A stretch of DNA of 64,000 nt, taken from Ranitomeya variabilis (taxonomy: Eukaryota; Chordata; Amphibia; Anura; Dendrobatidae). Made by a program: the position numbers and the translations under genes. The DNA lies in NCBI RefSeq assembly GCF_051348905.1, contig NC_135232.1, forward strand, positions 790,056,775 to 790,120,774, read 5' to 3'. Positions 39,597 to 53,270 of the stretch are shown piece after piece. How positions within the stretch are numbered: position 1 is the stretch's first letter; every line of letters begins with the position of its first letter. The notes under the pieces are model-generated. The model saw only the letters and a list, made by a program, of their open reading frames with translations, searched no databases and was not told the DNA's origin.

Positions 39597-40926
39597 TATT
39601 TTAAAGTTTGTGTGACATTCATACTTTGTCTTAGTTGTTGGAAATATGAAAAAGGAAAAAAAATGTATCAGATCTGCGCTTCATATTAACATTTAGAGAA
39701 AATTAGAAGCCGTATTTAGGTTTGAACTTGTCAAAGAACGTAGAAGGAGCAGATACTTTATAAAGGCTCATTGACACAAACAATAGCATATAGGGCACAA
39801 TAAATTATTGCATATTGTTTGTCTAGTGATTGGTGTTCTGTTTCCTGTTTTCAGTAGTCCCAAGTTGTTTTTTTAATTTGAACCTTTTTAAAAGTCATTT
39901 TTGTATGTGTTTACAAGATATGCAAAACGTGGACATTCTTTGGCTAAAAAGTGTCGAAATAAGTTTAAAGATGAGAACAGAGTGATATCAGCTGCCTTGT
40001 CCTCATAAACACTTTCTGCTTCGCTAACGAGATCACTGAAATCATGTAAGCAGGTAATTTTTGGAGAGCCGAAATTCAGTGGAAATGAGTTTTTTGTTAT
40101 TAAGTTAATTTTTATGGTAAGAAATTAGTTTATAATTTTGGACAAATCATCTGAACTCTTTTCATAATAATCTAGCGTTAACACAAATTACCACTATAAA
40201 ATCTGAAGCAGTAAACTTTGTGAAAGCCAAATTTTGTATCAGTCTGAAATCTTTTGGCCATTAATGTACAGTCCTAGATATTTTTAGAAAAACTGTAAAA
40301 GGAAAAAATGAGGAAAGGAAAAACTTCTAAAGAAAAGCATTGCTGACTTCTAAAATCAGGATATCTAGCAGGAGTACTCCAGAAAATTTCCCTGCATTTA
40401 TTTGGACTAAAACAAATGTTCTCTGATAGTCTTATCATATGGCTAAAATTATTTCCTTTGTTTTGACTAATATCCTTCCCAAACCAGTGTCCCATTAGCG
40501 TACAATGAAACTGATGTTCCAAGCCATTTTTCTAGGCTTAAGTTCCTAAGGGTCAGTGGCTACTGCATTGAAGCTGTAGAAAGTAAAAAAGATCAAAGCT
40601 TGAGAGTCAGAAACCAGCAAAATCAACCCCTTTTGTGGTCTTGCATACATTACTGTGCCACATTTTACCAACAGGGAACTCTGTTAGTAATTTATAATGA
40701 ACTCCTGGCATGTAAGACTAAAAAAGTGCATGTAATGAGTTTTAGTATGAAATAGATCTTTCCCTTTTACATTATATGCATTTTCTTTCTGATCAGTTTT
40801 ACCTTTACAAATAAGAAAACAAAAGCAAAGTTCCATAGAGAAAAGAAATCTTTCTGTTATCCAGTCATCAGGAAAATGTTGAGTATCTAGATTTGACAAA
40901 ACACCTACTTCAAGTAAGAGACTTGT

Positions 40927-41012
40927 GGCTCTGTGGCGCAATGGATAGCGCATTGGACTTCTAGGGAACTGATGTGATTCAAAGGTTGTGGGTTCGAGTC
41001 CCACCAGAGTCA
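40927..41012 (+). tRNA. tRNA-Arg-TCT: tRNA-Arg(TCT), consensus, A73
   Basis: Consensus gene. The following spacer lacks one T near 41040 (catacttgtc) and has eight Ts instead of seven near 41279, so its length stays 1412. It joins gccatatt / aaaggcaaatt upstream to gcatagctg / caacgaaac downstream. Confidence 0.97.
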
Positions 41013-42338
41013 TATTTTAAAGTTTGTGTGACATTCATACTTGTCTCAGTTGTTGGAAATATGAAAAAGGAAAAAAAATGTATCAGATCTGCGCTTAATA
41101 TTAACATTTAGAGAAAATTAGAAGCCATATTTAGGTTTGAACTTGTCAAAGAACGTAGAAGAAGCAGATACTAAAGGCTCATTGACACAAACAATAGCAT
41201 ATAGGGCACAATAAATTATTGCATATTGTTTGTCTAGTGATTGGTGTTCTGTTTCCTGTTTTCAGTAGTCCCAAGTTGTTTTTTTTAATTTGAACCTTTT
41301 TAAAAGTCATTTTTGTATGTGTTTACAAGATATGCAAAACGTGGACATTCTTTGGCTAAAAAGTGTCGAAATAAGTTTAAAGATGAGAACAGAGTGATAT
41401 CAGCTGCCTTGTCCTCATAAACACTTTCTGCTTCGCTAACGAGATCACTGAAATCATGTAAGCAGGTAATTTTTGGAGAGCCGAAATTCAGTGGAAATGA
41501 GTTTTTTGTTATTAAGTTAATTTTTATGGTAAGAAATTAGTTTATAATTTTGGACAAATCATCTGATCTCTTTTCATAATAATCTAGCGTTAACACAAAT
41601 TACCACTATAAAATCTGAAGCAGTAAACTTTGTGAAAGGCAAATTTTGTATCAGTCTGAAATCTTTTGGCCATTAATGTACAGTCCTAGATATTTTTAGA
41701 AAAACTGTAAAAGGAAAAAATGAGGAAAGGAAAAACTTCTAAAGAAAAGCATAGCTGACTTCTAAAATCAGGATATCTAGCAGGAGCACTCCAGAAAATT
41801 TCCCTGCATTCATTTGGACTAAAACAAATGTTCTCTGATAGTCTTATCATATGGCTAAAATTATTTCCTTTGTTTTGACTAATATCCTTCCCAAACCAGT
41901 GTCCCATTAGCGTACAACGAAACTGATGTTCCAAGCCATTTTTCTAGGCTTAAGTTCCTAAGGGTCAGTGGCTACTGCATTGAAGCTGTAGAAAGTAAAA
42001 AAGATCAAAGCTTGAGAGTCAGAAACCAGCAAAATCAACCCCTTTTGTGGTCTTGCATACATTACTGTGCCACATTTTACCAACAGGGAACTCTGTTAGT
42101 AATTTATAATGAACTCCTGGCATGTAAGACTAAAAAAGTGCATGTAATGAGTTTTAGTATGAAATAGATCTTTCCCTTTTACATTATATGCATTTTCTTT
42201 CTGATCAGTTTTACCTTTACAAATAAGAAAACAAAAGCAAAGTTCCATAGAGAAAAGAAATCTTTCTGTTATCCAGTCATCAGGAAAATGTTGAGTATCT
42301 AGATTTGACAAAACACCTACTTCAAGTAAGAGACTTGT

Positions 42339-42424
42339 GGCTCTGTGGCGCAATGGATAGCGCATTGGACTTCTAGGGAACTGATGTGATTCAAAGGTTG
42401 TGGGTTTGAGTCCCACCAGAGTCA
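42339..42424 (+). tRNA. tRNA-Arg-TCT: tRNA-Arg(TCT), B-box variant C56T, A73
   Basis: C56T changes the B box to GGTTTGAGTCC; the rest is consensus. Transcription is probably reduced. The following spacer has a private atctaccgtt near 42998. Confidence 0.94.
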
Positions 42425-43750
42425 TATTTTAAAGTTTGTGTGACATTCATACTTTGTCTCAGTTGTTGGAAATATGAAAAAGGAAAAAAAATGTATCAGA
42501 TCTGCGCTTAATATTAACATTTAGAGAAAATTAGAAGCCGTATTTAGGTTTGAACTTGTCAAAGAACGTAGAAGAAGCAGATACTAAAGGCTCATTGACA
42601 CAAACAATAGCATATAGGGCACAATAAATTATTGCATATTGTTTGTCTAGTGATTGGTGTTCTGTTTCCTGTTTTCAGTAGTCCCAAGTTGTTTTTTTAA
42701 TTTGAACCTTTTTAAAAGTCATTTTTGTATGTGTTTACAAGATATGCAAAACGTGGACATTCTTTGGCTAAAAAGTGTCGAAATAAGTTTAAAGATGAGA
42801 ACAGAGTGATATCAGCTGCCTTGTCCTCATAAACACTTTCTGCTTCGCTAACGAGATCACTGAAATCATGTAAGCAGGTAATTTTTGGAGAGCCGAAATT
42901 CAGTGGAAATGAGTTTTTTGTTATTAAGTTAATTTTTATGGTAAGAAATTAGTTTATAATTTTGGACAAATCATCTGATCTCTTTTCATAATAATCTACC
43001 GTTAACACAAATTACCACTATAAAATCTGAAGCAGTAAACTTTGTGAAAGCCAAATTTTGTATCAGTCTGAAATCTTTTGGCCATTAATGTACAGTCCTA
43101 GATATTTTTAGAAAAACTGTAAAAGGAAAAAATGAGGAAAGGAAAAACTTCTAAAGAAAAGCATTGCTGACTTCTAAAATCAGGATATCTAGCAGGAGTA
43201 CTCCAGAAAATTTCCCTGCATTTATTTGGACTAAAACAAATGTTCTCTGATAGTCTTATCATATGGCTAAAATTATTTCCTTTGTTTTGACTAATATCCT
43301 TCCCAAACCAGTGTCCCATTAGCGTACAATGAAACTGATGTTCCAAGCCATTTTTCTAGGCTTAAGTTCCTAAGGGTCAGTGGCTACTGCATTGAAGCTG
43401 TAGAAAGTAAAAAAGATCAAAGCTTGAGAGTCAGAAACCAGCAAAATCAACCCCTTTTGTGGTCTTGCATACATTACTGTGCCACATTTTACCAACAGGG
43501 AACTCTGTTAGTAATTTATAATGAACTCCTGGCATGTAAGACTAAAAAAGTGCATGTAATGAGTTTTAGTATGAAATAGATCTTTCCCTTTTACATTATA
43601 TGCATTTTCTTTCTGATCAGTTTTACCTTTACAAATAAGAAAACAAAAGCAAAGTTCCATAGAGAAAAGAAATCTTTCTGTTATCCAGTCATCAGGAAAA
43701 TGTTGAGTATCTAGATTTGACAAAACACCTACTTCAAGTAAGAGACTTGT

Positions 43751-43836
43751 GGCTCTGTGGCGCAATGGATAGCGCATTGGACTTCTAGGGAACTGATGTG
43801 ATTCAAAGGTTGTGGGTTCGAGTCCCACCAGAGTCA
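43751..43836 (+). tRNA. tRNA-Arg-TCT: tRNA-Arg(TCT), consensus, A73
   Basis: Consensus gene. Although A73, it is followed by a TTAG / gatactttataaagg spacer with gcatagctg. The same arrangement recurs at 56801. Confidence 0.97.
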
Positions 43837-45166
43837 TATTTTAAAGTTTGTGTGACATTCATACTTTGTCTTAGTTGTTGGAAATATGAAAAAGGAAAAA
43901 AAATGTATCAGATCTGCGCTTCATATTAACATTTAGAGAAAATTAGAAGCCGTATTTAGGTTTGAACTTGTCAAAGAACGTAGAAGGAGCAGATACTTTA
44001 TAAAGGCTCATTGACACAAACAATAGCATATAGGGCACAATAAATTATTGCATATTGTTTGTCTAGTGATTGGTGTTCTGTTTCCTGTTTTCAGTAGTCC
44101 CAAGTTGTTTTTTTAATTTGAACCTTTTTAAAAGTCATTTTTGTATGTGTTTACAAGATATGCAAAACGTGGACATTCTTTGGCTAAAAAGTGTCGAAAT
44201 AAGTTTAAAGATGAGAACAGAGTGATATCAGCTGCCTTGTCCTCATAAACACTTTCTGCTTCGCTAACGAGATCACTGAAATCATGTAAGCAAGTAATTT
44301 TTGGAGAGCCGAAATTCAGTGGAAATGAGTTTTTTGTTATTAAGTTAATTTTTATGGTAAGAAATTAGTTTATAATTTTGGACAAATCATCTGATCTCTT
44401 TTCATAATAATCTAGCGTTAACACAAATTACCACTATAAAATCTGAAGCAGTAAACTTTGTGAAAGCCAAATTTTGTATCAGTCTGAAATCTTTTGGCCA
44501 TTAATGTACAGTCCTAGATATTTTTAGAAAAACTGTAAAAGGAAAAAATGAGGAAAGGAAAAACTTCTAAAGAAAAGCATAGCTGACTTCTAAAATCAGG
44601 ATATCTAGCAGGAGCACTCCAGAAAATTTCCCTGCATTCATTTGGACTAAAACAAATGTTCTCTGATAGTCTTATCATATGGCTAAAATTATTTCCTTTG
44701 TTTTGACTAATATCCTTCCCAAACCAGTGTCCCATTAGCGTACAACGAAACTGATGTTCCAAGCCATTTTTCTAGGCTTAAGTTCCTAAGGGTCAGTGGC
44801 TACTGCATTGAAGCTGTAGAAAGTAAAAAAGATCAAAGCTTGAGAGTCAGAAACCAGCAAAATCAACCCCTTTTGTGGTCTTGCATACATTACTGTGCCA
44901 CATTTTACCAACAGGGAACTCTGTTAGTAATTTATAATGAACTCCTGGCATGTAAGACTAAAAAAGTGCATGTAATGAGTTTTAGTATGAAATAGATCTT
45001 TCCCTTTTACATTATATGCATTTTCTTTCTGATCAGTTTTACCTTTACAAATAAGAAAACAAAAGCAAAGTTCCATAGAGAAAAGAAATCTTTCTGTTAT
45101 CCAGTCATCAGGAAAATGTTGAGTATCTAGATTTGACAAAACACCTACTTCAAGTAAGAGACTTGT

Positions 45167-45252
45167 GGCTCTGTGGCGCAATGGATAGCGCATTGGACTT
45201 CTAGGGAACTGATGTGATTCAAAGGTTGTGGGTTCGAGTCCCACTAGAGTCA
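45167..45252 (+). tRNA. tRNA-Arg-TCT: tRNA-Arg(TCT), C66T variant, A73
   Basis: C66T makes G7-T66 a wobble pair at the inner end of the acceptor stem. It is shared with the gene at 58217, 13,050 bp away, together with the downstream actgtgtctc marker. Confidence 0.95.
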
Positions 45253-47536
45253 TATTTTAAAGTTTGTGTGACATTCATACTGTGTCTCAGTTGTTGGAAA
45301 TATGAAAAAGGAAAAAAAATGTATCAGATCTGCGCTTCATATTAACATTTAGAGAAAATTAGAAGCCGTATTTAGGTTTGAACTTGTCAAAGAACGTAGA
45401 AGGAGCAGATACTAAAGGCTCATTGACACAAACAATAGCATATAGGGCACAATAAATTATTGCATATTGTTTGTCTAGTGATTGGTGTTCTGTTTCCTGT
45501 TTTCAGTAGTCCCAAGTTCTTTTTTTAATTTGAACCTTTTTAAAAGTCATTTTTGTATGTGTTTACAAGATATGCAAAACGTGGACATTCTTTGGCTAAA
45601 AAGTGTCGAAATAAGTTTAAAGATGAGAACAGAGTGATATCAGCTGCCTTGTCCTCATAAACACTTTCTGCTTCGCTAACGAGATCACTGAAATCATGTA
45701 AGCAGGTAATTTTTGGAGAGCCGAAATTCAGTGGAAATGAGTTTTTTGTTATTAAGTTAATTTTTATGGTAAGAAATTAGTTTATAATTTTGGACAAATC
45801 ATCTGATCTCTTTTCATAATAATCTAGCGTTAACACAAATTACCACTATAAAATCTGAAGCAGTAAACTTTGTGAAAGCCAAATTTTGTATCAGTCTGAA
45901 ATCTTTTGGCCATTAATGTACAGTCCTAGATATTTTTAGAAAAACTGTAAAAGGAAAAAATGAGGAAAGGAAAAACTTCTAAAGAAAAGCATAGCTGACT
46001 TCTAAAATCAGGATATCTAGCAGGAGCACTCCAGAAAATTTCCCTGCATTCATTTGGACTAAAACAAATGTTCTCTGATAGTCTTATCATATGGCTAAAA
46101 TTATTTCCTTTGTTTTGACTAATATCCTTCCCAAACCAGTGTCCCATTAGCGTACAACGAAACTGATGTTCCAAGCCATTTTTCTAGGCTTAAGTTCCTA
46201 AGGGTCAGTGGCTACTGCATTGAAGCTGTAGAAAGTAAAAAAGATCAAAGCTTGAGAGTCAGAAACCAGCAAAAAAATGTATCAGATCTGCGCTTAATAT
46301 TAACATTTAGAGAAAATTAGAAGCCGTATTTAGGTTTGAACTTGTCAAAGAACGTAGAAGGAGCAGATACTAAAGGCTCATTGACACAAACAATAGCATA
46401 TAGGGCACAATAAATTATTGCATATTGTTTGTCTAGTGATTGGTGTTCTGTTTCCTGTTTTCAGTAGTCCCAAGTTGTTTTTTTAATTTGAACCTTTTTA
46501 AAAGTCATTTTTGTATGTGTTTACAAGATATGCAAAACGTGGACATTCTTTGGCTAAAAAGTGTCGAAATAAGTTTAAAGATGAGAACAGAGTGATATCA
46601 GCTGCCTTGTCCTCATAAACACTTTCTGCTTCGCTAACGAGATCACTGAAATCATGTAAGCAGGTAATTTTTGGAGAGCTGAAATTCAGTGGAAATGAGT
46701 TTTTTGTTATTAAGTTAATTTTTATGGTAAGAAATTAGTTTATAATTTTGGACAAATCATCTGATCTCTTTTCATAATAATCTAGCGTTAACACAAATTA
46801 CCACTATAAAATCTGAAGCAGTAAACTTTGTGAAAGCCAAATTTTGTATCAGTCTGAAATCTTTTGGCCATTAATGTACAGTCCTAGATATTTTTAGAAA
46901 AACTGTAAAAGGAAAAAATGAGGAAAGGAAAAACTTCTAAAGAAAAGCATTGCTGACTTCTAAAATCAGGATATCTAGCAGGAGCACTCCAGAAAATTTC
47001 TCTGCATTCATTTGGACTAAAACAAATGTTCTCTGATAGTCTTATCATATGGCTAAAATTATTTCCTTTGTTTTGACTAATATCCTTCCCAAACCAGTGT
47101 CCCATTAGCGTACAACGAAACTGATGTTCCAAGCCATTTTTCTAGGCTTAAGTTCCTAAGGGTCAGTGGCTACTGCATTGAAGCTGTAGAAAGTAAAAAA
47201 GATCAAAGCTTGAGAGTCAGAAACCAGCAAAATCAACCCCTTTTGTGGTCTTGCATACATTACTGTGCCACATTTTACCAACAGGGAACTCTGTTAGTAA
47301 TTTATAATGAACTCCTGGCATGTAAGACTAAAAAAGTGCATGTAATGAGTTTTAGTATGAAATAGATCTTTCCCTTTTACATTATATGCATTTTCTTTCT
47401 GATCAGTTTTACCTTTACAAATAAGAAAACAAAAGCAAAGTTCCATAGAGAAAAGAAATCTTTCTGTTATCCAGTCATCAGGAAAATGTTGAGTATCTAG
47501 ATTTGACAAAACACCTACTTCAAGTAAGAGACTTGT
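45167..47536 (+). repeat. Double unit missing one tRNA gene (454-bp deletion)
   Basis: Two units lie between successive tRNA genes, but 454 bp is lost at 46271-46277, where accagcaaaa of one unit runs into aaaatgtatc of the next. The lost part covers the end of one spacer, its tRNA gene and the first bases of the next spacer. Both parental sites are A runs, so the joint sits in A microhomology. The second unit carries gagagctgaaa (CpG loss) and ttctctgc. The same joint recurs at 63557-63563. Confidence 0.95.
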
Positions 47537-47622
47537 GGCTCTGTGGCGCAATGGATAGCGCATTGGACTTCTAGGGAACTGATGTGATTCAAAGGTTGTG
47601 GGTTCGAGTCCCACCAGAGTCA
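47537..47622 (+). tRNA. tRNA-Arg-TCT: tRNA-Arg(TCT), consensus, A73
   Basis: Consensus gene, the first after the tRNA-less unit. The spacer has gaaggagcagatactaaagg, the form that prevails from here on, and a private aaatttatcag. Confidence 0.97.
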
Positions 47623-48948
47623 TATTTTAAAGTTTGTGTGACATTCATACTTTGTCTCAGTTGTTGGAAATATGAAAAAGGAAAAAAAATTTATCAGATC
47701 TGCGCTTAATATTAACATTTAGAGAAAATTAGAAGCCGTATTTAGGTTTGAACTTGTCAAAGAACGTAGAAGGAGCAGATACTAAAGGCTCATTGACACA
47801 AACAATAGCATATAGGGCACAATAAATTATTGCATATTGTTTGTCTAGTGATTGGTGTTCTGTTTCCTGTTTTCAGTAGTCCCAAGTTGTTTTTTTAATT
47901 TGAACCTTTTTAAAAGTCATTTTTGTATGTGTTTACAAGATATGCAAAACGTGGACATTCTTTGGCTAAAAAGTGTCGAAATAAGTTTAAAGATGAGAAC
48001 AGAGTGATATCAGCTGCCTTGTCCTCATAAACACTTTCTGCTTCGCTAACGAGATCACTGAAATCATGTAAGCAGGTAATTTTTGGAGAGCCGAAATTCA
48101 GTGGAAATGAGTTTTTTGTTATTAAGTTAATTTTTATGGTAAGAAATTAGTTTATAATTTTGGACAAATCATCTGATCTCTTTTCATAATAATCTAGCGT
48201 TAACACAAATTACCACTATAAAATCTGAAGCAGTAAACTTTGTGAAAGCCAAATTTTGTATCAGTCTGAAATCTTTTGGCCATTAATGTACAGTCCTAGA
48301 TATTTTTAGAAAAACTGTAAAAGGAAAAAATGAGGAAAGGAAAAACTTCTAAAGAAAAGCATTGCTGACTTCTAAAATCAGGATATCTAGCAGGAGTACT
48401 CCAGAAAATTTCCCTGCATTTATTTGGACTAAAACAAATGTTCTCTGATAGTCTTATCATATGGCTAAAATTATTTCCTTTGTTTTGACTAATATCCTTC
48501 CCAAACCAGTGTCCCATTAGCGTACAATGAAACTGATGTTCCAAGCCATTTTTCTAGGCTTAAGTTCCTAAGGGTCAGTGGCTACTGCATTGAAGCTGTA
48601 GAAAGTAAAAAAGATCAAAGCTTGAGAGTCAGAAACCAGCAAAATCAACCCCTTTTGTGGTCTTGCATACATTACTGTGCCACATTTTACCAACAGGGAA
48701 CTCTGTTAGTAATTTATAATGAACTCCTGGCATGTAAGACTAAAAAAGTGCATGTAATGAGTTTTAGTATGAAATAGATCTTTCCCTTTTACATTATATG
48801 CATTTTCTTTCTGATCAGTTTTACCTTTACAAATAAGAAAACAAAAGCAAAGTTCCATAGAGAAAAGAAATCTTTCTGTTATCCAGTCATCAGGAAAATG
48901 TTGAGTATCTCGATTTGACAAAACACCTACTTCAAGTAAGAGACTTGT

Positions 48949-49034
48949 GGCTCTGTGGCGCAATGGATAGCGCATTGGACTTCTAGGGAACTGATGTGAT
49001 TCAAAGGTTGTGGGTTTGAGTCCCACCAGAGTCA
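48949..49034 (+). tRNA. tRNA-Arg-TCT: tRNA-Arg(TCT), B-box variant C56T, A73
   Basis: C56T in the B box. Upstream it has tctcgatttg in place of tctagatttg, a marker shared only with the next three genes. The spacer after it has cctaataaac and gctttcag. Confidence 0.94.
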
Positions 49035-50360
49035 TATTTTAAAGTTTGTGTGACATTCATACTTTGTCTCAGTTGTTGGAAATATGAAAAAGGAAAAAAA
49101 ATGTATCAGATCTGCGCTTAATATTAACATTTAGAGAAAATTAGAAGCCGTATTTAGGTTTGAACTTGTCAAAGAACGTAGAAGGAGCAGATACTAAAGG
49201 CTCATTGACACAAACAATAGCATATAGGGCACAATAAATTATTGCATATTGTTTGTCTAGTGATTGGTGTTCTGTTTCCTGCTTTCAGTAGTCCCAAGTT
49301 CTTTTTTTAATTTGAACCTTTTTAAAAGTCATTTTTGTATGTGTTTACAAGATATGCAAAACGTGGACATTCTTTGGCTAAAAAGTGTCGAAATAAGTTT
49401 AAAGATGAGAACAGAGTGATATCAGCTGCCTTGTCCTAATAAACACTTTCTGCTTCGCTAACGAGATCACTGAAATCATGTAAGCAAGTAATTTTTGGAG
49501 AGCCGAAATTCAGTGGAAATGAGTTTTTTGTTATTAAGTTAATTTTTATGGTAAGAAATTAGTTTATAATTTTGGACAAATCATCTGAACTCTTTTCATA
49601 ATAATCTAGCGTTAACACAAATTACCACTATAAAATCTGAAGCAGTAAACTTTGTGAAAGCCAAATTTTGTATCAGTCTGAAATCTTTTGGCCATTAATG
49701 TACAGTCCTAGATATTTTTAGAAAAACTGTAAAAGGAAAAAATGAGGAAAGGAAAAACTTCTAAAGAAAAGCATAGCTGACTTCTAAAATCAGGATATCT
49801 AGCAGGAGCACTCCAGAAAATTTCCCTGCATTCATTTGGACTAAAACAAATGTTCTCTGATAGTCTTATCATATGGCTAAAATTATTTCCTTTGTTTTGA
49901 CTAATATCCTTCCCAAACCAGTGTCCCATTAGCGTACAACGAAACTGATGTTCCAAGCCATTTTTCTAGGCTTAAGTTCCTAAGGGTCAGTGGCTACTGC
50001 ATTGAAGCTGTAGAAAGTAAAAAAGATCAAAGCTTGAGAGTCAGAAACCAGCAAAATCAACCCCTTTTGTGGTCTTGCATACATTACTGTGCCACATTTT
50101 ACCAACAGGGAACTCTGTTAGTAATTTATAATGAACTCCTGGCATGTAAGACTAAAAAAGTGCATGTAATGAGTTTTAGTATGAAATAGATCTTTCCCTT
50201 TTACATTATATGCATTTTCTTTCTGATCAGTTTTACCTTTACAAATAAGAAAACAAAAGCAAAGTTCCATAGAGAAAAGAAATCTTTCTGTTATCCAGTC
50301 ATCAGGAAAATGTTGAGTATCTCGATTTGACAAAACACCTACTTCAAGTAAGAGACTTGT

Positions 50361-50446
50361 GGCTCTGTGGCGCAATGGATAGCGCATTGGACTTCTAGGG
50401 AACTGATGTGATTCAAAGGTTGTGGGTTCGAGTCCCACCAGAGTCA
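50361..50446 (+). tRNA. tRNA-Arg-TCT: tRNA-Arg(TCT), consensus, A73
   Basis: It has an intact B box although its neighbours on both sides carry C56T and share its flanking tctcgatttg and cctaataaac markers. Either conversion restored C56 here or C56T spread around it. Confidence 0.97.
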
Positions 50447-51772
50447 TATTTTAAAGTTTGTGTGACATTCATACTTTGTCTCAGTTGTTGGAAATATGAA
50501 AAAGGAAAAAAAATGTATCAGATCTGCGCTTAATATTAACATTTAGAGAAAATTAGAAGCCGTATTTAGGTTTGAACTTGTCAAAGAACGTAGAAGGAGC
50601 AGATACTAAAGGCTCATTGACACAAACAATAGCATATAGGGCACAATAAATTATTGCATATTGTTTGTCTAGTGATTGGTGTTCTGTTTCCTGTTTTCAG
50701 TAGTCCCAAGTTGTTTTTTTAATTTGAACCTTTTTAAAAGTCATTTTTGTATGTGTTTACAAGATATGCAAAACGTGGACATTCTTTGGCTAAAAAGTGT
50801 CGAAATAAGTTTAAAGATGAGAACAGAGTGATATCAGCTGCCTTGTCCTAATAAACACTTTCTGCTTCGCTAACGAGATCACTGAAATCATGTAAGCAAG
50901 TAATTTTTGGAGAGCCGAAATTCAGTGGAAATGAGTTTTTTGTTATTAAGTTAATTTTTATGGTAAGAAATTAGTTTATAATTTTGGACAAATCATCTGA
51001 ACTCTTTTCATAATAATCTAGCGTTAACACAAATTACCACTATAAAATCTGAAGCAGTAAACTTTGTGAAAGCCAAATTTTGTATCAGTCTGAAATCTTT
51101 TGGCCATTAATGTACAGTCCTAGATATTTTTAGAAAAACTGTAAAAGGAAAAAATGAGGAAAGGAAAAACTTCTAAAGAAAAGCATAGCTGACTTCTAAA
51201 ATCAGGATATCTAGCAGGAGCACTCCAGAAAATTTCCCTGCATTCATTTGGACTAAAACAAATGTTCTCTGATAGTCTTATCATATGGCTAAAATTATTT
51301 CCTTTGTTTTGACTAATATCCTTCCCAAACCAGTGTCCCATTAGCGTACAACGAAACTGATGTTCCAAGCCATTTTTCTAGGCTTAAGTTCCTAAGGGTC
51401 AGTGGCTACTGCATTGAAGCTGTAGAAAGTAAAAAAGATCAAAGCTTGAGAGTCAGAAACCAGCAAAATCAACCCCTTTTGTGGTCTTGCATACATTACT
51501 GTGCCACATTTTACCAACAGGGAACTCTGTTAGTAATTTATAATGAACTCCTGGCATGTAAGACTAAAAAAGTGCATGTAATGAGTTTTAGTATGAAATA
51601 GATCTTTCCCTTTTACATTATATGCATTTTCTTTCTGATCAGTTTTACCTTTACAAATAAGAAAACAAAAGCAAAGTTCCATAGAGAAAATAAATCTTTC
51701 TGTTATCCAGTCATCAGGAAAATGTTGAGTATCTCGATTTGACAAAACACCTACTTCAAGTAAGAGACTTGT

Positions 51773-51858
51773 GGCTCTGTGGCGCAATGGATAGCGCATT
51801 GGACTTCTAGGGAACTGATGTGATTCAAAGGTTGTGGGTTTGAGTCCCACCAGAGTCA
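51773..51858 (+). tRNA. tRNA-Arg-TCT: tRNA-Arg(TCT), B-box variant C56T, A73
   Basis: C56T in the B box, otherwise consensus. The upstream flank has a private gaaaataaatc near 51690. Confidence 0.94.
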
Positions 51859-53184
51859 TATTTTAAAGTTTGTGTGACATTCATACTTTGTCTCAGTTGT
51901 TGGAAATATGAAAAAGGAAAAAAAATGTATCAGATCTGCGCTTAATATTAACATTTAGAGAAAATTAGAAGCCGTATTTAGGTTTGAACTTGTCAAAGAA
52001 CGTAGAAGGAGCAGATACTAAAGGCTCATTGACACAAACAATAGCATATAGGGCACAATAAATTATTGCATATTGTTTGTCTAGTGATTGGTGTTCTGTT
52101 TCCTGTTTTCAGTAGTCCCAAGTTCTTTTTTTAATTTGAACCTTTTTAAAAGTCATTTTTGTATGTGTTTACAAGATATGCAAAACGTGGACATTCTTTG
52201 GCTAAAAAGTGTCGAAATAAGTTTAAAGATGAGAACAGAGTGATATCAGCTGCCTTGTCCTAATAAACACTTTCTGCTTCGCTAACGAGATCACTGAAAT
52301 CATGTAAGCAAGTAATTTTTGGAGAGCCGAAATTCAGTGGAAATGAGTTTTTTGTTATTAAGTTAATTTTTATGGTAAGAAATTAGTTTATAATTTTGGA
52401 CAAATCATCTGAACTCTTTTCATAATAATCTAGCGTTAACACAAATTACCACTATAAAATCTGAAGCAGTAAACTTTGTGAAAGCCAAATTTTGTATCAG
52501 TCTGAAATCTTTTGGCCATTAATGTACAGTCCTAGATATTTTTAGAAAAACTGTAAAAGGAAAAAATGAGGAAAGGAAAAACTTCTAAAGAAAAGCATAG
52601 CTGACTTCTAAAATCAGGATATCTAGCAGGAGCACTCCAGAAAATTTCCCTGCATTCATTTGGACTAAAACAAATGTTCTCTGATAGTCTTATCATATGG
52701 CTAAAATTATTTCCTTTGTTTTGACTAATATCCTTCCCAAACCAGTGTCCCATTAGCGTACAACGAAACTGATGTTCCAAGCCATTTTTCTAGGCTTAAG
52801 TTCCTAAGGGTCAGTGGCTACTGCATTGAAGCTGTAGAAAGTAAAAAAGATCAAAGCTTGAGAGTCAGAAACCAGCAAAATCAACCCCTTTTGTGGTCTT
52901 GCATACATTACTGTGCCACATTTTACCAACAGGGAACTCTGTTAGTAATTTATAATGAACTCCTGGCATGTAAGACTAAAAAAGTGCATGTAATGAGTTT
53001 TAGTATGAAATAGATCTTTCCCTTTTACATTATATGCATTTTCTTTCTGATCAGTTTTACCTTTACAAATAAGAAAACAAAAGCAAAGTTCCATAGAGAA
53101 AAGAAATCTTTCTGTTATCCAGTCATCAGGAAAATGTTGAGTATCTCGATTTGACAAAACACCTACTTCAAGTAAGAGACTTGT

Positions 53185-53270
53185 GGCTCTGTGGCGCAAT
53201 GGATAGCGCATTGGACTTCTAGGGAACTGATGTGATTCAAAGGTTGTGGGTTTGAGTCCCACCAGAGTCA
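53185..53270 (+). tRNA. tRNA-Arg-TCT: tRNA-Arg(TCT), B-box variant C56T, A73
   Basis: C56T in the B box. The spacer after it shares gctttcag with the one after 48949 and ends with private tacatcgaa and aagtttctaag. Confidence 0.94.
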